NCBI GenBank assembly: GCA_023333565.1
Contig: JAJKFH010000948.1
Span: 3,732,001-3,796,000, forward strand
Direction of reading: 5' to 3'
Source of the DNA: Puffinus mauretanicus
Lineage: Eukaryota > Chordata > Aves > Procellariiformes > Procellariidae
DNA: 64,000 nt
In this document: positions 1 through 14,300 of the stretch, in pieces
Layout of the letters: every line of letters begins with the position of its first letter
How positions within the stretch are numbered: the first letter of the stretch is position 1
Position numbers and translations under genes: made by a program
The notes under the pieces: generated by a model
Seen by the model: the letters and a program-made list of their open reading frames with translations, nothing else
Databases searched by the model: none
Told to the model about the DNA's origin: nothing

Positions 1-601
1 ATCACAAAAGACCAGTCTTAAAAAAGTGTACATTTTTTCATACACTTGGAAGAAGTCTGGTGGAAGAAATGGGAAAAGAAAACATTTATTATGGCAATGA
101 TTAACAGTGATTATGAAAATGGACAACACAGGATTAGCTTAAGAGCTTTCACACAGGTACAATGTGTTCTGGTTACATTTCATTCATTTTGCTCATGGAT
201 CAAAAACTTGAATGTACAGATAGGTGTTAAAAACCATTCAGCGAGCAGTTAAAACACAAGACAGAATGGGCAAACTTCTCTCTATTGCAGTTAAGACTGT
301 TTTAATCCAATATGCTTCTTAGCATATTTGAGCCTACATGCATACTTCCTTTTTTTAAAAAAATTAAAAGAAACAAAGAGAAAATAAATGACCACGGTTA
401 TACATTAACAATAGCACGGGGGGAGTGGGGGAACGGATCGAACTCTGAGTCACTCCTTCTCTCCCAATTCCTGTAACTGCCTTGCAGAAACTGAAGGTGA
501 GGCCAGGAAATGCTGAGGTGAGGAACCATGCTCTGCAGCTCCAGCCCTCCTCCAAAATGAGGATGTAGAGCAGCTTAATGTTGGCTCAGCTCATTTAGGT
601 C

Positions 602-1340
602 ACAGAATCACAGAATAATTTAATCTGGAAAGAACCTCTGGAGGTCACCTAGTTCAACATCCTCCTCAAAGCAAGGGTAACTTCCAGCTTAGACAAGGTT
701 GCTCAGAGCCTTGAGCAGCTGAGTTTTGAGAATCTCCAAGCATGGAGACTTCACAGCCTCTCTAGGAAATCATGAATCACTCCCTGGGCAATGTTTAATG
801 CTTCTCCCCATGAAGAACATTTTTTTATGCCAAACTGAAATTTTTCTAGCTGCAACTTGTCACTGTTGCAGTCTTAGCCTTTTGCAGTGAATCTCAGGGA
901 AGAGTCTGGCTCGCTCTTCCTTTTCCTTCAGATGCAAGACAGCATTCAAATTCTCCTTACCCTTCCCTTCTGCAGGCTGAACAAGCCCTGTTGCCTCAGC
1001 ACCTTCATGTACATCTTCGATGGCTTCTGCCAAACTCTGCTGCCCCTGCTCTGGTTTGTCACTAACTTGCTCCACAGAACTCAAAACTGAAGCCGCTTTT
1101 GGACAATGGACACATATGTGGCTTCATGGCAGCCAAGTAAAGGGGAGTAATCATTTCCCTTGATCTGCTGGCTATGCTCTTGCTAGCGCAACCAGTCTGT
1201 GGTTAGTGCTTCATCACCGTAAGGGCATGTTGCTGACTCACGCAGTCCTGCATGTGACTCCCAGTTCTCACATAATGAGATATTTTCAGTCTCCTTCCTA
1301 GTCTTATGCCCCACGCTCATGTTTTCCAACAGGTTCTTTA
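602..1340 (-). mobile_element. Old, diverged CR1 LINE fragment, 5'-truncated
   Basis: Read on the plus strand, the block opens with a degenerate CR1 3' end (cacagaatcacagaataatt, then an 'aacctctggaggtcacctag' match). It continues through 'aggctgaacaagccctg' and 'tgatctgctggctatgct', in the same order as the younger CR1 at 17754-18998. The element therefore lies on the minus strand with its 3' end at about 602. An open frame at 860-1084 on the minus strand is a remnant without intact reverse-transcriptase motifs. Divergence is clearly higher than in the 17754 copy. The upper boundary is approximate. Confidence 0.8.
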
Positions 1341-3375
1341 ATTGCACTCATTCTTACTGCACAAAAGCTGCAAACAGAAGTTAAATCCATTCCTTTACAC
1401 GCTAGCCAATAACAAAAATTAGAGACTCACAAAGGACACGTCTCATCAGAAAGGTACATATGCAGCACTATTAGATACGCCCTGTGAATCTTCAGCATTT
1501 CCACAGTCGATCCGAAGCTAATCACAGTTAACTTAGCTACCTAGACCTACCCTCCTACGGTTGAAAAATAAATGCAATGTGGACTGATTTAACCTGCCTT
1601 ACCAATATGAGGTAGTTAAGCACTTCCCTTGAGGTTAAACCTGTCTGTTGTTAGTTGATATCGGAACACAAAGGTATTGTAACTTTTATAAAAGCTTTTT
1701 TGGCAATGGTGTTTCCTACAGCAAAGGCAATACAAGATAGGATCAAGCCAGGGAGTGGGAAATGAAGAGTATCCCAGTCCCTCCGTTGTTTTTTCCATGT
1801 ACAAGCGACTGTGAAGGTCTGTGCACTAATGTTTGATTCTCCTTTCAAACCTGTGTTGAAAATTATTGTGAAGTCTCTCTCTCGAAACAACACTAGGTAA
1901 GACTGTCTGCTGGCGCTTCAAAGACTCAGACGAAACTACCACTTCAAGCAAATGTCTGCTACCCTCTCCCATTTCAGACCTCTATTTTTACCACCTGCCA
2001 AACAAGCACACAAAGAAAAATTTCTGAACTAATGCCATACAGATTTTCAGACAGGGGAAAATTAACATATTGGACTTTATTACCCCCATTTCTTTCCCAC
2101 AATCCTTTCTTCAATGACGGAAAAGCCTCTCTGATCTCTGTAAAGCCCATTTGACCCAGAATGCTGCTGCTATTGCTAAACTGCTTTTCACTCTCTCTTG
2201 AACCTACTAGTTCATTGCTTTTATAAAAGCCTCGTTTCGAGGCTCTGAGGAGTCCACACCATAGTCAGCAACCAGCCTTCCTTATCTGAAGGGATCAGAT
2301 GTCACAAAGCGACATGAAGAGCAAAATGCTCTTTGACAGGAAAAGGATCGTGTGTCGAAGTAGATCTTTCCTCGATTAACTGGAGACCATTGCCACTTGG
2401 CTTGCAGAAGGATAGATTTTAAAAAATGAGTCAGTAGTGCGAGTTGTTCATTTCCTTTTATACACAATAAAGTATGACGGGGAGACTTTCACAACAGTTC
2501 CTGGTGTTCACTATCTGAAGTTAAGAGCAAGCTAGAACGACTCACGAGGTGCTTTCCTGGCTCTAGGTGGTATTTTACTTAGGTGTGTGGAGAGGGGCAG
2601 TGTGCCTAATCCGTGCAGTTCAAAAAGACTATGAGCAAGCAGACAATGTAGGTTAGAGGAGCAGGATAACATGGAAATACATTTAAGAGCATATAATAGA
2701 TAGCTTCAGACTTGCACGTCATAAATCACCATGCGTAACACTGGTTATGCGCTGTGATCATGGGGCTCTTTGGAGGCCTTTGCAGGAAAGGAAAATCTAG
2801 ATCTAAAACCAGAGACCGCCCAATTATTATGAGCCTGGTGAAGAAATAAACCACACTCCACATTTTGCTGGGAATTATTAGTCTGAAGTGATAGATTTTG
2901 GCAATCTGCATCCTTTACAGAGGTGGTCGGCTTTCATTCAAGCACACTGCAGAATCTAAACAAATGGACTGTACGGGTGATTTTCATGAGCCACCTTAGA
3001 GAACACACTCTATGAAATTGCCTGAAAAGTGTATGAGGTGTAACGATTAAAACCAGAAATGATTAGTGCACTTATGCAATAACACAATGTTTTATTGGGT
3101 GATTTTTAAGACCACAGAAAAAAGGCCATTTGCTCAACTTTTCTTTTTAAATTTCACCATCTTTCCCCCTCGTGCACTGTTTTACCAATTCATTCTCTTC
3201 TTTAGTTAGCCTGTTAGCAATTCCGTAAAAACTCTACTACAGTTTGTATTTCTAGCATAATCCAGAGGAGAAAAACATAAAACACTTTTGCATTGTAATT
3301 ATACTTTCCTTCCCCAGAGACTAGCTGCCAGCAAACTCGGCAAGGAAGAGACAAAAAAACCCAACCCTAAACCAA

Positions 3376-3403
3376 ATACACATACACATACATACACACA
3401 CAC
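3376..3403. repeat. CA/CATA microsatellite
   Basis: Short run of imperfect CATA and CA units (acacatacacatacataca followed by CACA). It lies in COBL intron sequence and has no associated gene. Confidence 0.85.
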
Positions 3404-5421
3404 TTGTGGGATTTAAGAGCTCTTTCCGTTGTACAAAGACACCATTCCATTCCCAGTTGTGTTATATTTCTGACTAAAAGTGATTTAAAAGTTAGGAAGC
3501 GTGGAAAAGAATCAGGTCAATCTGTAACACGCTATCTATTACTGAAGCCATTCGGTATTACACAGATAAAAATATTTTGAACAGTTGCTTTCTGTTTATG
3601 GGGACAAAGTATACTTGCCTTGGGCATATAAGCACTTCTATTGAGAACTGCTGCGCAAATGAGAAAAAATACTTTCAGTACCTTCCTAATAATGCAGACT
3701 TACTAGGCAGTAATGGCAACAAATACTGGTTTTGCTCAATACCAAAAGCTAAGAGTGAACTCCAGGCTGGAGTGGTGGTTAACAAAATGGGATTTCATCA
3801 CTCCTGTGGATTTTTTTTTCTTACCCATCCTCAGAGCACCTCAGTCCATTCAGATCTGTGATTTCGCCCTTCAGTTCCCCCATCAGTGCATCCATCACTT
3901 TCCCTTACATCACCTTCTCTCTTTGTATAGGATAGTATCTATAGTATCATCTGAAGTCAGACAGAGCCCTGAGAAAATTAAATGTTTCATGCACAAACCA
4001 CCTGTCTAACTTACAATTAGGACAGCACAAAATAACTCCATTTATTGGCCAAAACATGCTTCAGCCAAACCACCGATAACGTAAATACCTTCACAGAAGA
4101 TTTTCAGCAGCTAGCTCCAAATATAGATACAAAAACATTTTCATACACCTCTGCGCTATAAAGACACAGAACTCTACTCTGACCTCTTTTGATGTACAAG
4201 AGGACCTCCTGATCAATGGAATACCTGCTTCCCTCTCCAAAGTTCAAACAACAACAGGCTTGTCAATATACTTTGGCTGGTGGTTTACTTTGGCGATTAT
4301 ATTTCTAGAAATATTTTAACCTAGAAAAGCATGCTTCTTTTCTGAGTTTAGTTATCATGCATTTTACTGCACATTCACACTCGATTACTCTGCTATCGTA
4401 TTTCTCATAGCTGTTAAGACGTCCAATGATGTCAATAGAAGTATCTACCTGGAGAGACACTGCTTGGATTACCTAGATGCTTCTCATCACTAAAACATTT
4501 TGTCTTCTGAAACTGCCCAGTGAAGAAAGAATTATTCTTGCAGAGAACAAAACCAAGGACCAGATACACTAAGTATCTCCCTGAAGATCTTGTGCGATAC
4601 CCTCCACAGGGGCATTGTACCATTTTCAAAGGACATTTCTTAGGCACTCTGAAAACCAGACTCCTGTGCTGGGATGAGGGCAAATTAGGGCCAGTGAGGC
4701 CAGGACAGTGCATGCTGAGCACACTCACCACCCAAAACATTGCCAGCCACCCTGGGGCTATGCTAGCAGCGAAGAGCCACAGACACGCTGCAGAAGCCCA
4801 TAAAGGCAATTGGTTGCACGGAAGGATGGCAACAGACAGACTTCTCTTCCAGTAACGCACACATAGCCAGGAAATCACTGCATGGGGCAAGAATCAAATG
4901 CAGGGTATCATGAACTCCACTTCAGGCTCTAGCCATGAGGTTATCTTTTTCAGCAGTGCACACTGAAGCTCTCCCTGGGAGCCTAGTAGGGAGAGGAATA
5001 TTGGACAGGTGGAGAACAAAGTGCTCACAGAAGAGCTCTGCTGTCATGCCACCACTCCTCTTTGACAGCAGATGGACTAGATCAGATTATTTCAGACATA
5101 AGCAGAGACAGGAATACTTAAGTCAGAGATGAATTTGGCCTGCTCTTTCATAGTCCTCTTGTGAAGTCAATTATCTCATCAATCGTGCTTTGCCCTGGGG
5201 CTCTCCTTCCCTATTAACTTGAAATACCAGGAGGAAGAAATGCAAACAGGCAAGAGTGGTAACTGGATGTTATGCTCTGTACCGATTTGTGGATAGTAAA
5301 ATGTTAATGGCAGTGTCATCTCTGGTGCTACGGTGAACAGTAGCCTGATGCAAGAAATGGGTCATCATCTGAACACCCACTTGGAATAAATTTTCCCCTT
5401 TCATATTTTGCGCTGTTAGTA

Positions 5422-5486
5422 TCGGATCCTGCTTCCACTTCAGCAGTTGTGTTTTGCCACTGACTTCAACGGGAGCAGGATCGGAC
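5422..5486. repeat. Imperfect foldback element (MITE-like relic)
   Basis: Two arms of about 26 bp are inverted copies of each other: tcggatcctgcttccacttc on the left and, after an approximately 10-base spacer, gacttcaacgggagcaggat on the right. The reverse complement of the right arm (atcctgctcccgttgaagtc) aligns to the left arm with few mismatches. From memory, the core resembling CCATTGACTTCAATGGGAGCAGGATC recurs in bird, turtle and crocodile DNA. I cannot name the family with certainty. No coding capacity. Confidence 0.6.
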
Positions 5487-7555
5487 GGCTCACTGATTAA
5501 AATGCAAAGCTGCAGATATCTCCTGCATGGGATGAATCCCCACAGGGAAAATTTGTCTGCATTTTTATTCATGTGAAGCATTTTACGGCTTTCATTTACA
5601 GAGTTCATTCAATAATAACGTGCATGCTGTATAATGGGGTACCTGATTAAGCATGCTTAAGTGCTTTGCTGGAGCAGGGCCATTTCTAGAATTTGAAGGT
5701 TCACTATGATCATACCCTCAAAACAGACAAACTAGTTTGGGGAATATTTCACCTGAGTTAATGCGTTTAATTAGGATCAGCATAAAAGGTCATTTTTCCT
5801 ATGGAAAATTTGGAAATGTCTTTGAGTTTCTTTCTTTCTAGCCTCAGTTCCTACAGAAATTAGGTTGAGAAGGTCACACCGTTGTAGGTTTATAAGTCTG
5901 TCTATGAAACCCTCCAGTAACTTTTAAACTGGCTGCCAACTTCTCCTGAATTAGTCAGGAAGGATAACATTCTAAAGTTCAGTTCCAAAAGTTTCATAAG
6001 AAGGTAGAAGGACAGAGCAAGGAGACTTTCTTCATATACGTGCTGACATAAAAGCTCATTCTCTATTATCTACCAGGGATACCTGAGGGAAGGATGCTAT
6101 GAACAATAGCAAAGCTTCAGCCCAGAGTGTGCTGGGGTTTAGATACCAGAGAACTGAGTCATTAATACAGAAGTCCAAAAGAAATGTTTAAGGAATTACT
6201 TGATGGGGTCTGAGGGAGGAGAAGAAAACAAAGAAGAAAAAAAAAAGGAAAAATTCCCAAATCCTAACGTCCATTTTGGTTTTGAAAAGCAAGAATATGA
6301 AGCTTCTGGGATTTTCTCCTCCACCTATTTTTTCCCTTTTTTATCCATTATTATGTCTTTATTATCCCCTTTCTTTCCCCTTCTTATCCCTAACTAAAAA
6401 AGGACGTAAAAAAAAAAAAAAAAGCACCTACTCTTTTAAACTCCAAAGAAACAGTTAATTTTTTTTTTCCTAAAAACAGGACACAAAGATTGTGTTCAGA
6501 AAATTTTTTAGCAGGTGTCAGTGGTGACTGTTCCACTTTGTACAGTACAGTTTGTAGAGTAAAGCTCAAACATTATCTTCCTTCTCCTGATTGCTCATAA
6601 TTTCAGCATGAGATTACAAGACTCTCCTCTCACTTCAGAGCGGCCCCTATCAGACCAGCACAGAATCAAGCTGGTGGTTTGTTATTACTCGTCACATTAC
6701 AGCATGTAAGTTTAAAGACTTCTGTCTCCATTGCTTTCAGTCTGCTAATTTTCTCTGAGGCACTAATTTAACTCCATGGAAAAACCGCAAGGAGTTTCCC
6801 TGTGCAAGGATTTTTTTGTGTAAAAAAAATGCAATCGATACATTGCCAAAGCCTTGTATTATGAACAGTGGCATGTATTTAATGTATCCTGAAAGTGAAG
6901 AAAAGCCTTTTTAGTACAATCTGTGTCCTTTGTAAGAGCAGACTGAAGACAAATGATTTTATTTGAGGAACATCTGAATCCCATTGATTAGCTTGATGAA
7001 TACGGAACAGGAAAGCTGCCAGGTACAGAGGAAGCTGGGCATGTCCACAAGGGAGTGGAGCAAACAAGCAAATTACAGTATATGTATGCTTTTTTTTTTT
7101 CCCCCCCAACAAATGTTTTCACTTGGAAAACTTGGACACTCAAACCTCTAAGTTTCTTTAACTGACTGGTCAGTTAATCAGCATATCGTTCTCATTTTCT
7201 GAAGGCTAGCAGAGAAGGGTTTTAAAAGTAAAAAAATACATTTTTAAATTATAAATAATCAATAAAATGTTCACATACACTGTGTTTAATTGAAATAAGA
7301 TTTCTTCTGAAAAAAAAAAAAAAATCTTTCCTCATTTTGGGGAGAAAGCAGGGTAAGTTTTACCCTGTCAAGATTGACTGTCCAAGAGACTGGTAGTACC
7401 CAAAAAACCTTAGCAGTCCACTGTGAGGCTTTCTGTACAGCAAGTCAGGTATAAGAGTCTGTTTAGCTTCCAAAACGCTCTGTCTCTTACGAGTAAAAGT
7501 CAAGTAAAGAAAGTTCTTATCTTGAACTTAAAGCCAGTAGATTAGTTCTTCTTAC

Positions 7556-7690
7556 AGTCTTTATAATTCTTCATAATTCTTATAATTTAAGAATTATATT
7601 ATATTATAATAAATTAAAATATATATAATATATAATATATATAATATATAATAATTATAAAATTATAAGAATTCTTAAATTCTTACATTC
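7556..7690. repeat. AT-rich palindromic repeat
   Basis: About 130 bp of almost pure A/T containing TATAATA arrays. Perfect inverted arms attcttataat (7576-7586) and attataagaat (7662-7672) flank a degenerate AT centre that can itself pair imperfectly, so a long AT-rich hairpin could form. Such tracts are replication-slippage prone. No gene is involved. Confidence 0.75.
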
Positions 7691-8676
7691 AAGTCTTTAT
7701 TGTTACACCTATAGACACACCTTATAAATACAGCTGGTTGCATGTTTTCACTTAGTTAAGAAAAAAATGTTGAAAATATTTCTCCATTAATTTTCATGTT
7801 TTTACAAACTGAAAAAATATTTTCCCCTTTAGTTTTTAATTTCTTGTGAAGTGAAAAAATTGAGGAAAGAAACAACCATGGGAGAGAAAAGAAGAAAAAT
7901 GCTAACCTACATGCTTTAAAAATCAGATATCAATAATAATTTTCATTAGATGCTTGAAGTGAAAAAATTAGTTGTTTTGTTTGTTTGCTCTAACAAGTAA
8001 ATAGATACTCCCCTACCAGTCCTTCACTGCTTATGGGAGGTTACCATATATTTAGCAACTTTACTTTCACCTTTAATCACAATAGTCTTAAAAGAAAAAA
8101 AAATATTTGTCAGTCATAGTCCTCCTTTCTCATTCTTTCCTCCGTCTTCTTTTGTTGTCTTTGTCTTTGTCCTCCATTACACCCCACCTTTGCTTATGGT
8201 ACAGTAGGTTGGAAAGTAATTCTTTTATCCATGCCAGGAACCAATTATGGAATCCACAAAAGGAGCTGACAAAAGAGACTCCGTCTCTGCTCTCAGCCTT
8301 CTGCTCCCTCAGGCCCTAAAACTCAGAAGTGAATGTGCATGGCCAGAATTCTCAATTTCTTAGAAGAAAGCAGGCAGGCATTTTAGTCAGTGTTTACTGA
8401 CTTAGAAGTGGTAATAGGAAAAGCTGAGTATGAGCATCTCTAAGGATGGAACAAGCACTTTGGTATGGGTATTATCACTTACCTGGAACAGAGAATACAA
8501 AAATTTTCAACAGTTTGCTTTCTGTAGCTCTCTGTGCATTGCCTGCATTTGAATTAGTAGAATCTTGCACTACAAATTTCAATGCCATTTCAAATACCAA
8601 CCTTCCAGTTTGATTTGGCCCATACATAATGTGTAAATCAAGCATGACTTCAATTCACACCCAGGGTTAAAGTTCT

Positions 8677-8693
8677 CACACACACACACACAC
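8677..8693. repeat. (CA)n microsatellite
   Basis: Uninterrupted CA run of about eight units, followed by a CTCACACC imperfection. Intronic. Confidence 0.9.
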
Positions 8694-9529
8694 TCACACC
8701 ATGTGCATATATTTGGCTGGACACAGATGTTTAGTCCAGCTCGTTACTGACAAAGCGTTAAGTCTCTCTACTTGTATGGGTGTGCCAATTTCTTCATATT
8801 CCACTGTTCAAGTACAACAGAGTACATTTAAGATGCCACTCAGTTATTAAAGGTATGGCTGACAGAGTTAAACTGCCCTTATTTTGACTAAGGAAGAGGA
8901 AAACAGGGAATTTGGTTTCACTTAGAATAAACATTCACAGTTTATCTACAGACCACTTGGATTGCAGAGCTGGGCTGCAAGGGAATTAGAAGAGAAATGT
9001 CTTTATATTTAGTCAGGATGGGAAATGTGAAGCTCAAGTTTATTCCACACTCTATGAAATAGGTAAATAACAGTTAAAAACCTAAATATCAGGAAATGAG
9101 GCTAGAAAAACTATTTAATTCACTGACTCCAGTCCCATACTTAATATAACCAGAAAATATTTTGTTATATTCAAAGGAATTGTGGTCCCTTACAGTAGGA
9201 CTGACTTTTTGCTCAAAGTCTGCAAAATCACAGGTATTATTTCCAATACTGTGGCAAGCAGCAGAGTGAACATGAAAGGGAATACAAAATACCTCCTTTC
9301 CAACTGGTGTTACCTTTACCCAGGACTAAGTCGTCTTCTTCAGAACTTTCTCAAGGCATGAGAAAATGAAGCAGATCTGGTGACCCAAATTTACAATTTT
9401 CTTATCAGAACAGAACAGGGAAAAAAAAAACGTTTCATGTTCAAGGAACATTCAAGGGATATAAAGGACTCAGTAGTTGATACCTATTCAGTATGTTATC
9501 AACTTCTAAAGTAGTTCATTCTTGCTACT

Positions 9530-9576
9530 GGGCTTGATCCTTTCAACAGTAATTTACCACTTGAAGTCAAAGCATC
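9530..9576. repeat. Possible degenerate foldback-family relic
   Basis: The segment reads gggcttgatcctttcaac and then accacttgaagtcaaag. It has the same two modules, GATCCT and TTGAAGTCAA, seen in the foldback element at 5422-5486, but no clear second arm. The assignment depends on comparison with the other relics and is tentative. Confidence 0.35.
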
Positions 9577-11292
9577 AAAGAAGAATATGCAATAAACAAG
9601 GAATAAAGCAGCTGATCCTTGCTTGCAAGATCACCTTCGCCCTTCTCCACCTCAGCAAAAATCAGCAGAGTTTATTACACGTAAGCTCTTCTGGATAAGC
9701 AAAGAATTAATTTTTGTTCTGTCAACTTTTTATGAATTTTAACAGTGGACTTCTCTAGCCATACAGGTGCTACACAGAAGCCTATCTGCACAATATACAT
9801 GAGATATCTGAATAAGAAGTGTGTAAACAGTGACAGCAAGTTTGTCTCACTGTCCTTGAGGGGGGAGATCATAGTTTTCCAATGACATAAGAACACAACA
9901 TGGCTGTAATTTTGGAGGGATGGAATAAGTTACATTCTGTCTTCTAAAATAACATGTATTTTAGTATGGAAAGTTAAATGGTGCCTACTGCATGTACTAA
10001 ATATATATTGAGAGTCATGGTAGTGACTGGAAGCCAAGTTCAGACGACAGAACTGCTGTCTTATACACACATGCACGGCCCAACGTTCACAAAGAGGCAC
10101 TTTTATACTGGGATGGAACAATAAAGAGGGCTTAAAGTCGCTGTAAACATAAATGATGAGTGTATGAGAATCATGACCACAGAGTTTACTTTACAAACGC
10201 ATAATACAGGGACAGATGATGGGTGTATGATAGACTGCATGGCCATATGTTTAATAAATAAATGCATCATAGGCCTTTGCAATTCATCATACAATTTGGA
10301 CTGGATGATTTCTCTACCAATCACTCTCCCTTGGCACTTATTTGAGCACTCTAGATGCCACGGACAGCTTTAAATAGGTCCAGTTAAAAATGAACAAAAA
10401 GAGAAATATTTCCTTTTTCCATTCATATATTTAGAATATTCTCTCCATATTTTACCTGCCCAGAATAAGCTTCAGTTCTGGACCAGTAGCACATTTTCTA
10501 AAGATAAAAATGGAATGAGTTCAAAGTTTAGTATTCTACAGCCCTGTCACTGGAAAAGAAAAAAATGCAGCTGCTCAGTGAGAAAGACAACATTCATTTC
10601 AATCCTTCAAAGATTTCAATCCTAAGGAAAAAAAAGAAAGCATTACATGTAGAAAACACATTTAAGGACGTTTGGAGAGTCTCTGAATCCTAGATTTTAG
10701 TCTCTGAATGACTGAATTGTTGGTAACAAAGTCATTTGTCTGTGAAAGAGAATGGATACTAAAACAGTCTCCTCATGCTTTTAAAATGCTAAAACTCAAG
10801 CTGATAAACCTTTCTAGCAGAACACATCTTTCTATATTGGCACTAAACCTGACCTACTCCTATGCACTTGTTCTCAAGCACATACACCAGCTATATGCAC
10901 TAATTTCCACACCTTGAACACAGCTGCCATAAATATACAGGCAATATCTATGCAATAAAATAGCCAAACCAACATGCTAAATCCTTTGCAAGAATGCCTA
11001 GGGTAAAAATTTGAGGTTACATCTGGAAGATGCCATCACAGTGGCATCACCTGCAAATACGGTTTTGTCTTCATTTTCCTATTTGTGATGAAACTGATTA
11101 AAAAAAAAACTAGAAAAAAAATATTTATTTTTCTTTTTAGTTGCTGAACAAAACAACTCTGTAAACTAGGTTTAATTTTACGGCATTCTTAAAGAACTGA
11201 AAATCTTTGTATAAATGTGGTACCTACTAGCTTAAAATTCATCTTTAGCACTATTCTTACTTGCTACCTACTGCAGATATGTGACAACATCG

Positions 11293-11306
11293 GCTCCCTC
11301 TGGTGG
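11293..11306 (-). promoter_or_regulatory. CTCF-like binding site
   Basis: On the minus strand the 14-mer is CCACCAGAGGGAGC, which matches the CTCF core CCASYAGRKGGCRS at all but one position (A for C at position 12). The surrounding 40 kb is otherwise poor in such motifs by eye. Occupancy cannot be judged from sequence. It could be a chance match in an intron. Confidence 0.4.
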
Positions 11307-14300
11307 CCAACATAAAAAAAGTTTTATATGGCCATTCAGTAAAATCTGTGCACCAGGAAGCTTAATCTGTTTCTAATTCACTGGATTTCGTAGGGGTTGA
11401 GCACATTCATCATGTATCAGAACGCGTTTAATCATAAACTATACATCTGTCCTTATTTCCTAAGAGCACTGAATGTCACTGACACTGGAGCTGTAATACT
11501 GAAATTTCTTTTAATTTATAAGCTATCTATGCATTTACTTGTCCTCCTGAAAGGGCTCAATAGTATTTTCCAATTTGGGGGGTTTTTTTTGTTTATTTGT
11601 TTTTCACGCCACATATCTTACCATGAAGGACAGTATTTGAGCAATGCTGTTTGGTGCAGAAAAAATCCTGAATATATTAAATGTGTTTCTTACTAACTCT
11701 GGCAAGAGCATTTTGGTGAAAAATTGTAGTATAGCAGTAGATTTGTTACCAACTTCTCCATGTCAATGCCATTACACTTCTAACATCTCCATGATTAAAA
11801 TAAAAGGAGTAAAACCAAGCCAACGTCCTTTCGTACCACTGCTAACCTAAGACTCCATCAAACTGACCTAAACTGACGTTTCTTCCTCTCATTGAAAATG
11901 ACAGAAAAACTCTCATTCTCTTCCAGAAGCCGAATCGAGGTGACGTTAGAAATCCTGCGTCAAAGCCTGAAACAAGCAGGGATTCCCCAGCTGCACCTCG
12001 GCGCTGAGCTGGTATTCGTGAACCAAACTTCCGGCAAGTTCACGTTCCCATAATCACACTTTGCTTATTACCCCCTTGCACACACAAAATTAATGAATTA
12101 CCAGTTGTGAAACAGAGTATCTATGCAATTCCACTGAATAGATCTGGATTTAATGAATGTCACTGAAAGTTCTTTCCCACAATGTGTACAGTAATGGAAG
12201 GTTTTAAACATGCTAATGTTACAGTATAATTTCTTATAATTAAGATGATTTCTTGTGAAGATGCAGCAATTCTTCTTCTTTTTTTTAAAGTTCTGTTTAA
12301 TAGTATATATGTACCTGGCACTTATGAAATTGTAAGAAACAAAGGATATGAGCTAGCATAAGCAAGGAATTTTTTTTAAAATTCAGAAAGGCAGAGCTGG
12401 CTAGCTTAAACCAGTCATTAAAATATTTTACATAGGAATTTTGCAGAAAATGTTAATTCCCACAAACATATTTTTAGAGGCAAATTTTGCATTTTAATTT
12501 AAAAAAAAGTAAATTAAGGATGACTAATGAACTTCCTGAGTTTTCACCTAGAGCTTTGAGAAGTTTGAGCAGACCACCTGAAAAGAGACAGCTTTTAACA
12601 GCAAACTTGTCAGCTATGTGGAGAGGGGTCATAGCTGTATTCCTTTAAAGCAAGGAAACTTTCATTGAAAATGTGATTTTGTTGAAAACTTGAGCCTCTT
12701 TAAGCTAAACTGGTGTCAATGCAAAGAATTGCTTTTACAATACACTGTACTTCTACATCGTACTCAATATAAAAAGCTTTGTTTCACCACTTAATTATTC
12801 CATTTTTATACTAGTCTGAACTCCATGGGGCATGTAACTCTGTGGAGTTACAAATAGGATGTAAATAGAGTAATGAGAATGGGTAAATTAGGTTCTTAAT
12901 CTTCACATTGTGAACACCTACTAGTTTTTTTTTTAAGAGAAGACTTACAATTAAACCATTGTCCTGTCTTAAGAAGCTATTACAAAGTACCTGGCAGCGC
13001 AGAGAGTTCAATTCTACTCAACTTTTATTAGAAGACCCTTAGGGTATTAAGTATACTTTCTGAAGCATCACTTAAAACTTATTAACTACATGTCATATTT
13101 GTATTAAAAACCGTCAAAACCCATTTTAGTCATGTTTCACATTATCTGCAGGAATGCTTTGCTTTCTTATTCTCCATTTTGCCTACCTGGAAAAGATTCA
13201 AGATGAACATGATTATTTGCTTGAGGGTAAAACAATAATTTTTCATCATTTAAATTAGAGTTATGTATTGCAACTCACTCATTTAAATAACATAAATGTC
13301 TTAAATCATAGTACATGTGAGGTCAGAATAGTTCTGGGTGTGTGCACCATTGCAACTCATAAAACTTATGTTTATAGTTCAGAATGATTAAAAATACATG
13401 CCTTATGGGCCGTTCACATGAAGAACTTTCTTCAGTGCAAAGAAGCTTTTGGTAAGTACAATCCTATAGCTGATACTTTAATTATAACTCACTGACTATT
13501 CCTAGTACAACTGTAAAAAGGAGACTTGTGGAGCGAGATCTATCTTGAGCAAACAGTGTTTGCATCTTTTGTTACAGAAATAGAACACACACCTTGATTT
13601 GCACAGGATGTCTCCAGCATCAAGATAAAATTACTCATACTAAGCATCAGGATGAAAGCAGACGTAAAGCCTATGAATTAGTGCATTTGGTACTGGTTCT
13701 TAGTATTCCTTTTAGGCCCCTTATAGATCCAACAGATCTTTCCTTTTTTCTCAGCAGCTTGATTGATAGCCAAGATATAGAAAGAATCTTGCACTTCAAC
13801 TTGACGAGGCCATGCCCAGTTCTAGTTTCGTTCCAAAGGAACAAAACATATGCAATGAAGGAAAAATAGAATATATTAGAGAATGTAAAATGTTATACCT
13901 AGGCTAACAGAAAAAATTGAAAAATGTTTTTAGGAAGTTTTCATTAAATCTTTACAGTATTGAAAGTAAGACACCTTGTCCCAAAAACACACTCTCTGAA
14001 ACACCAAATCAAATTAAACCATGGCTCAAAATAAAGAGAATCTTTTGAAAAAGAACAGACAAATGAACGGATAATCTTTCTGAGGCTGATATATAGGTTT
14101 ATATAACACAGCATTCAGTTCTGGAGCGTACATCTCACAAATGAGTATGAACCACAGCCAGAAATAATCAATAGTAATTAAAAGAGAATGTGCAAGTTCA
14201 AAAAGAAAGGAAGCCAAAATCTCAGTCAGGAAAAAAAGGTTCTTTTCCAGCAGGGGAGGAAGGAAGGCAACAGAAGAATCAGGGTAGCAGAGGCAACAGG

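Noticed and set aside
860..1084. 74-codon minus-strand frame
   Set aside because: It lies inside the old CR1 at 602-1340 and reflects transposon sequence, not a host gene.
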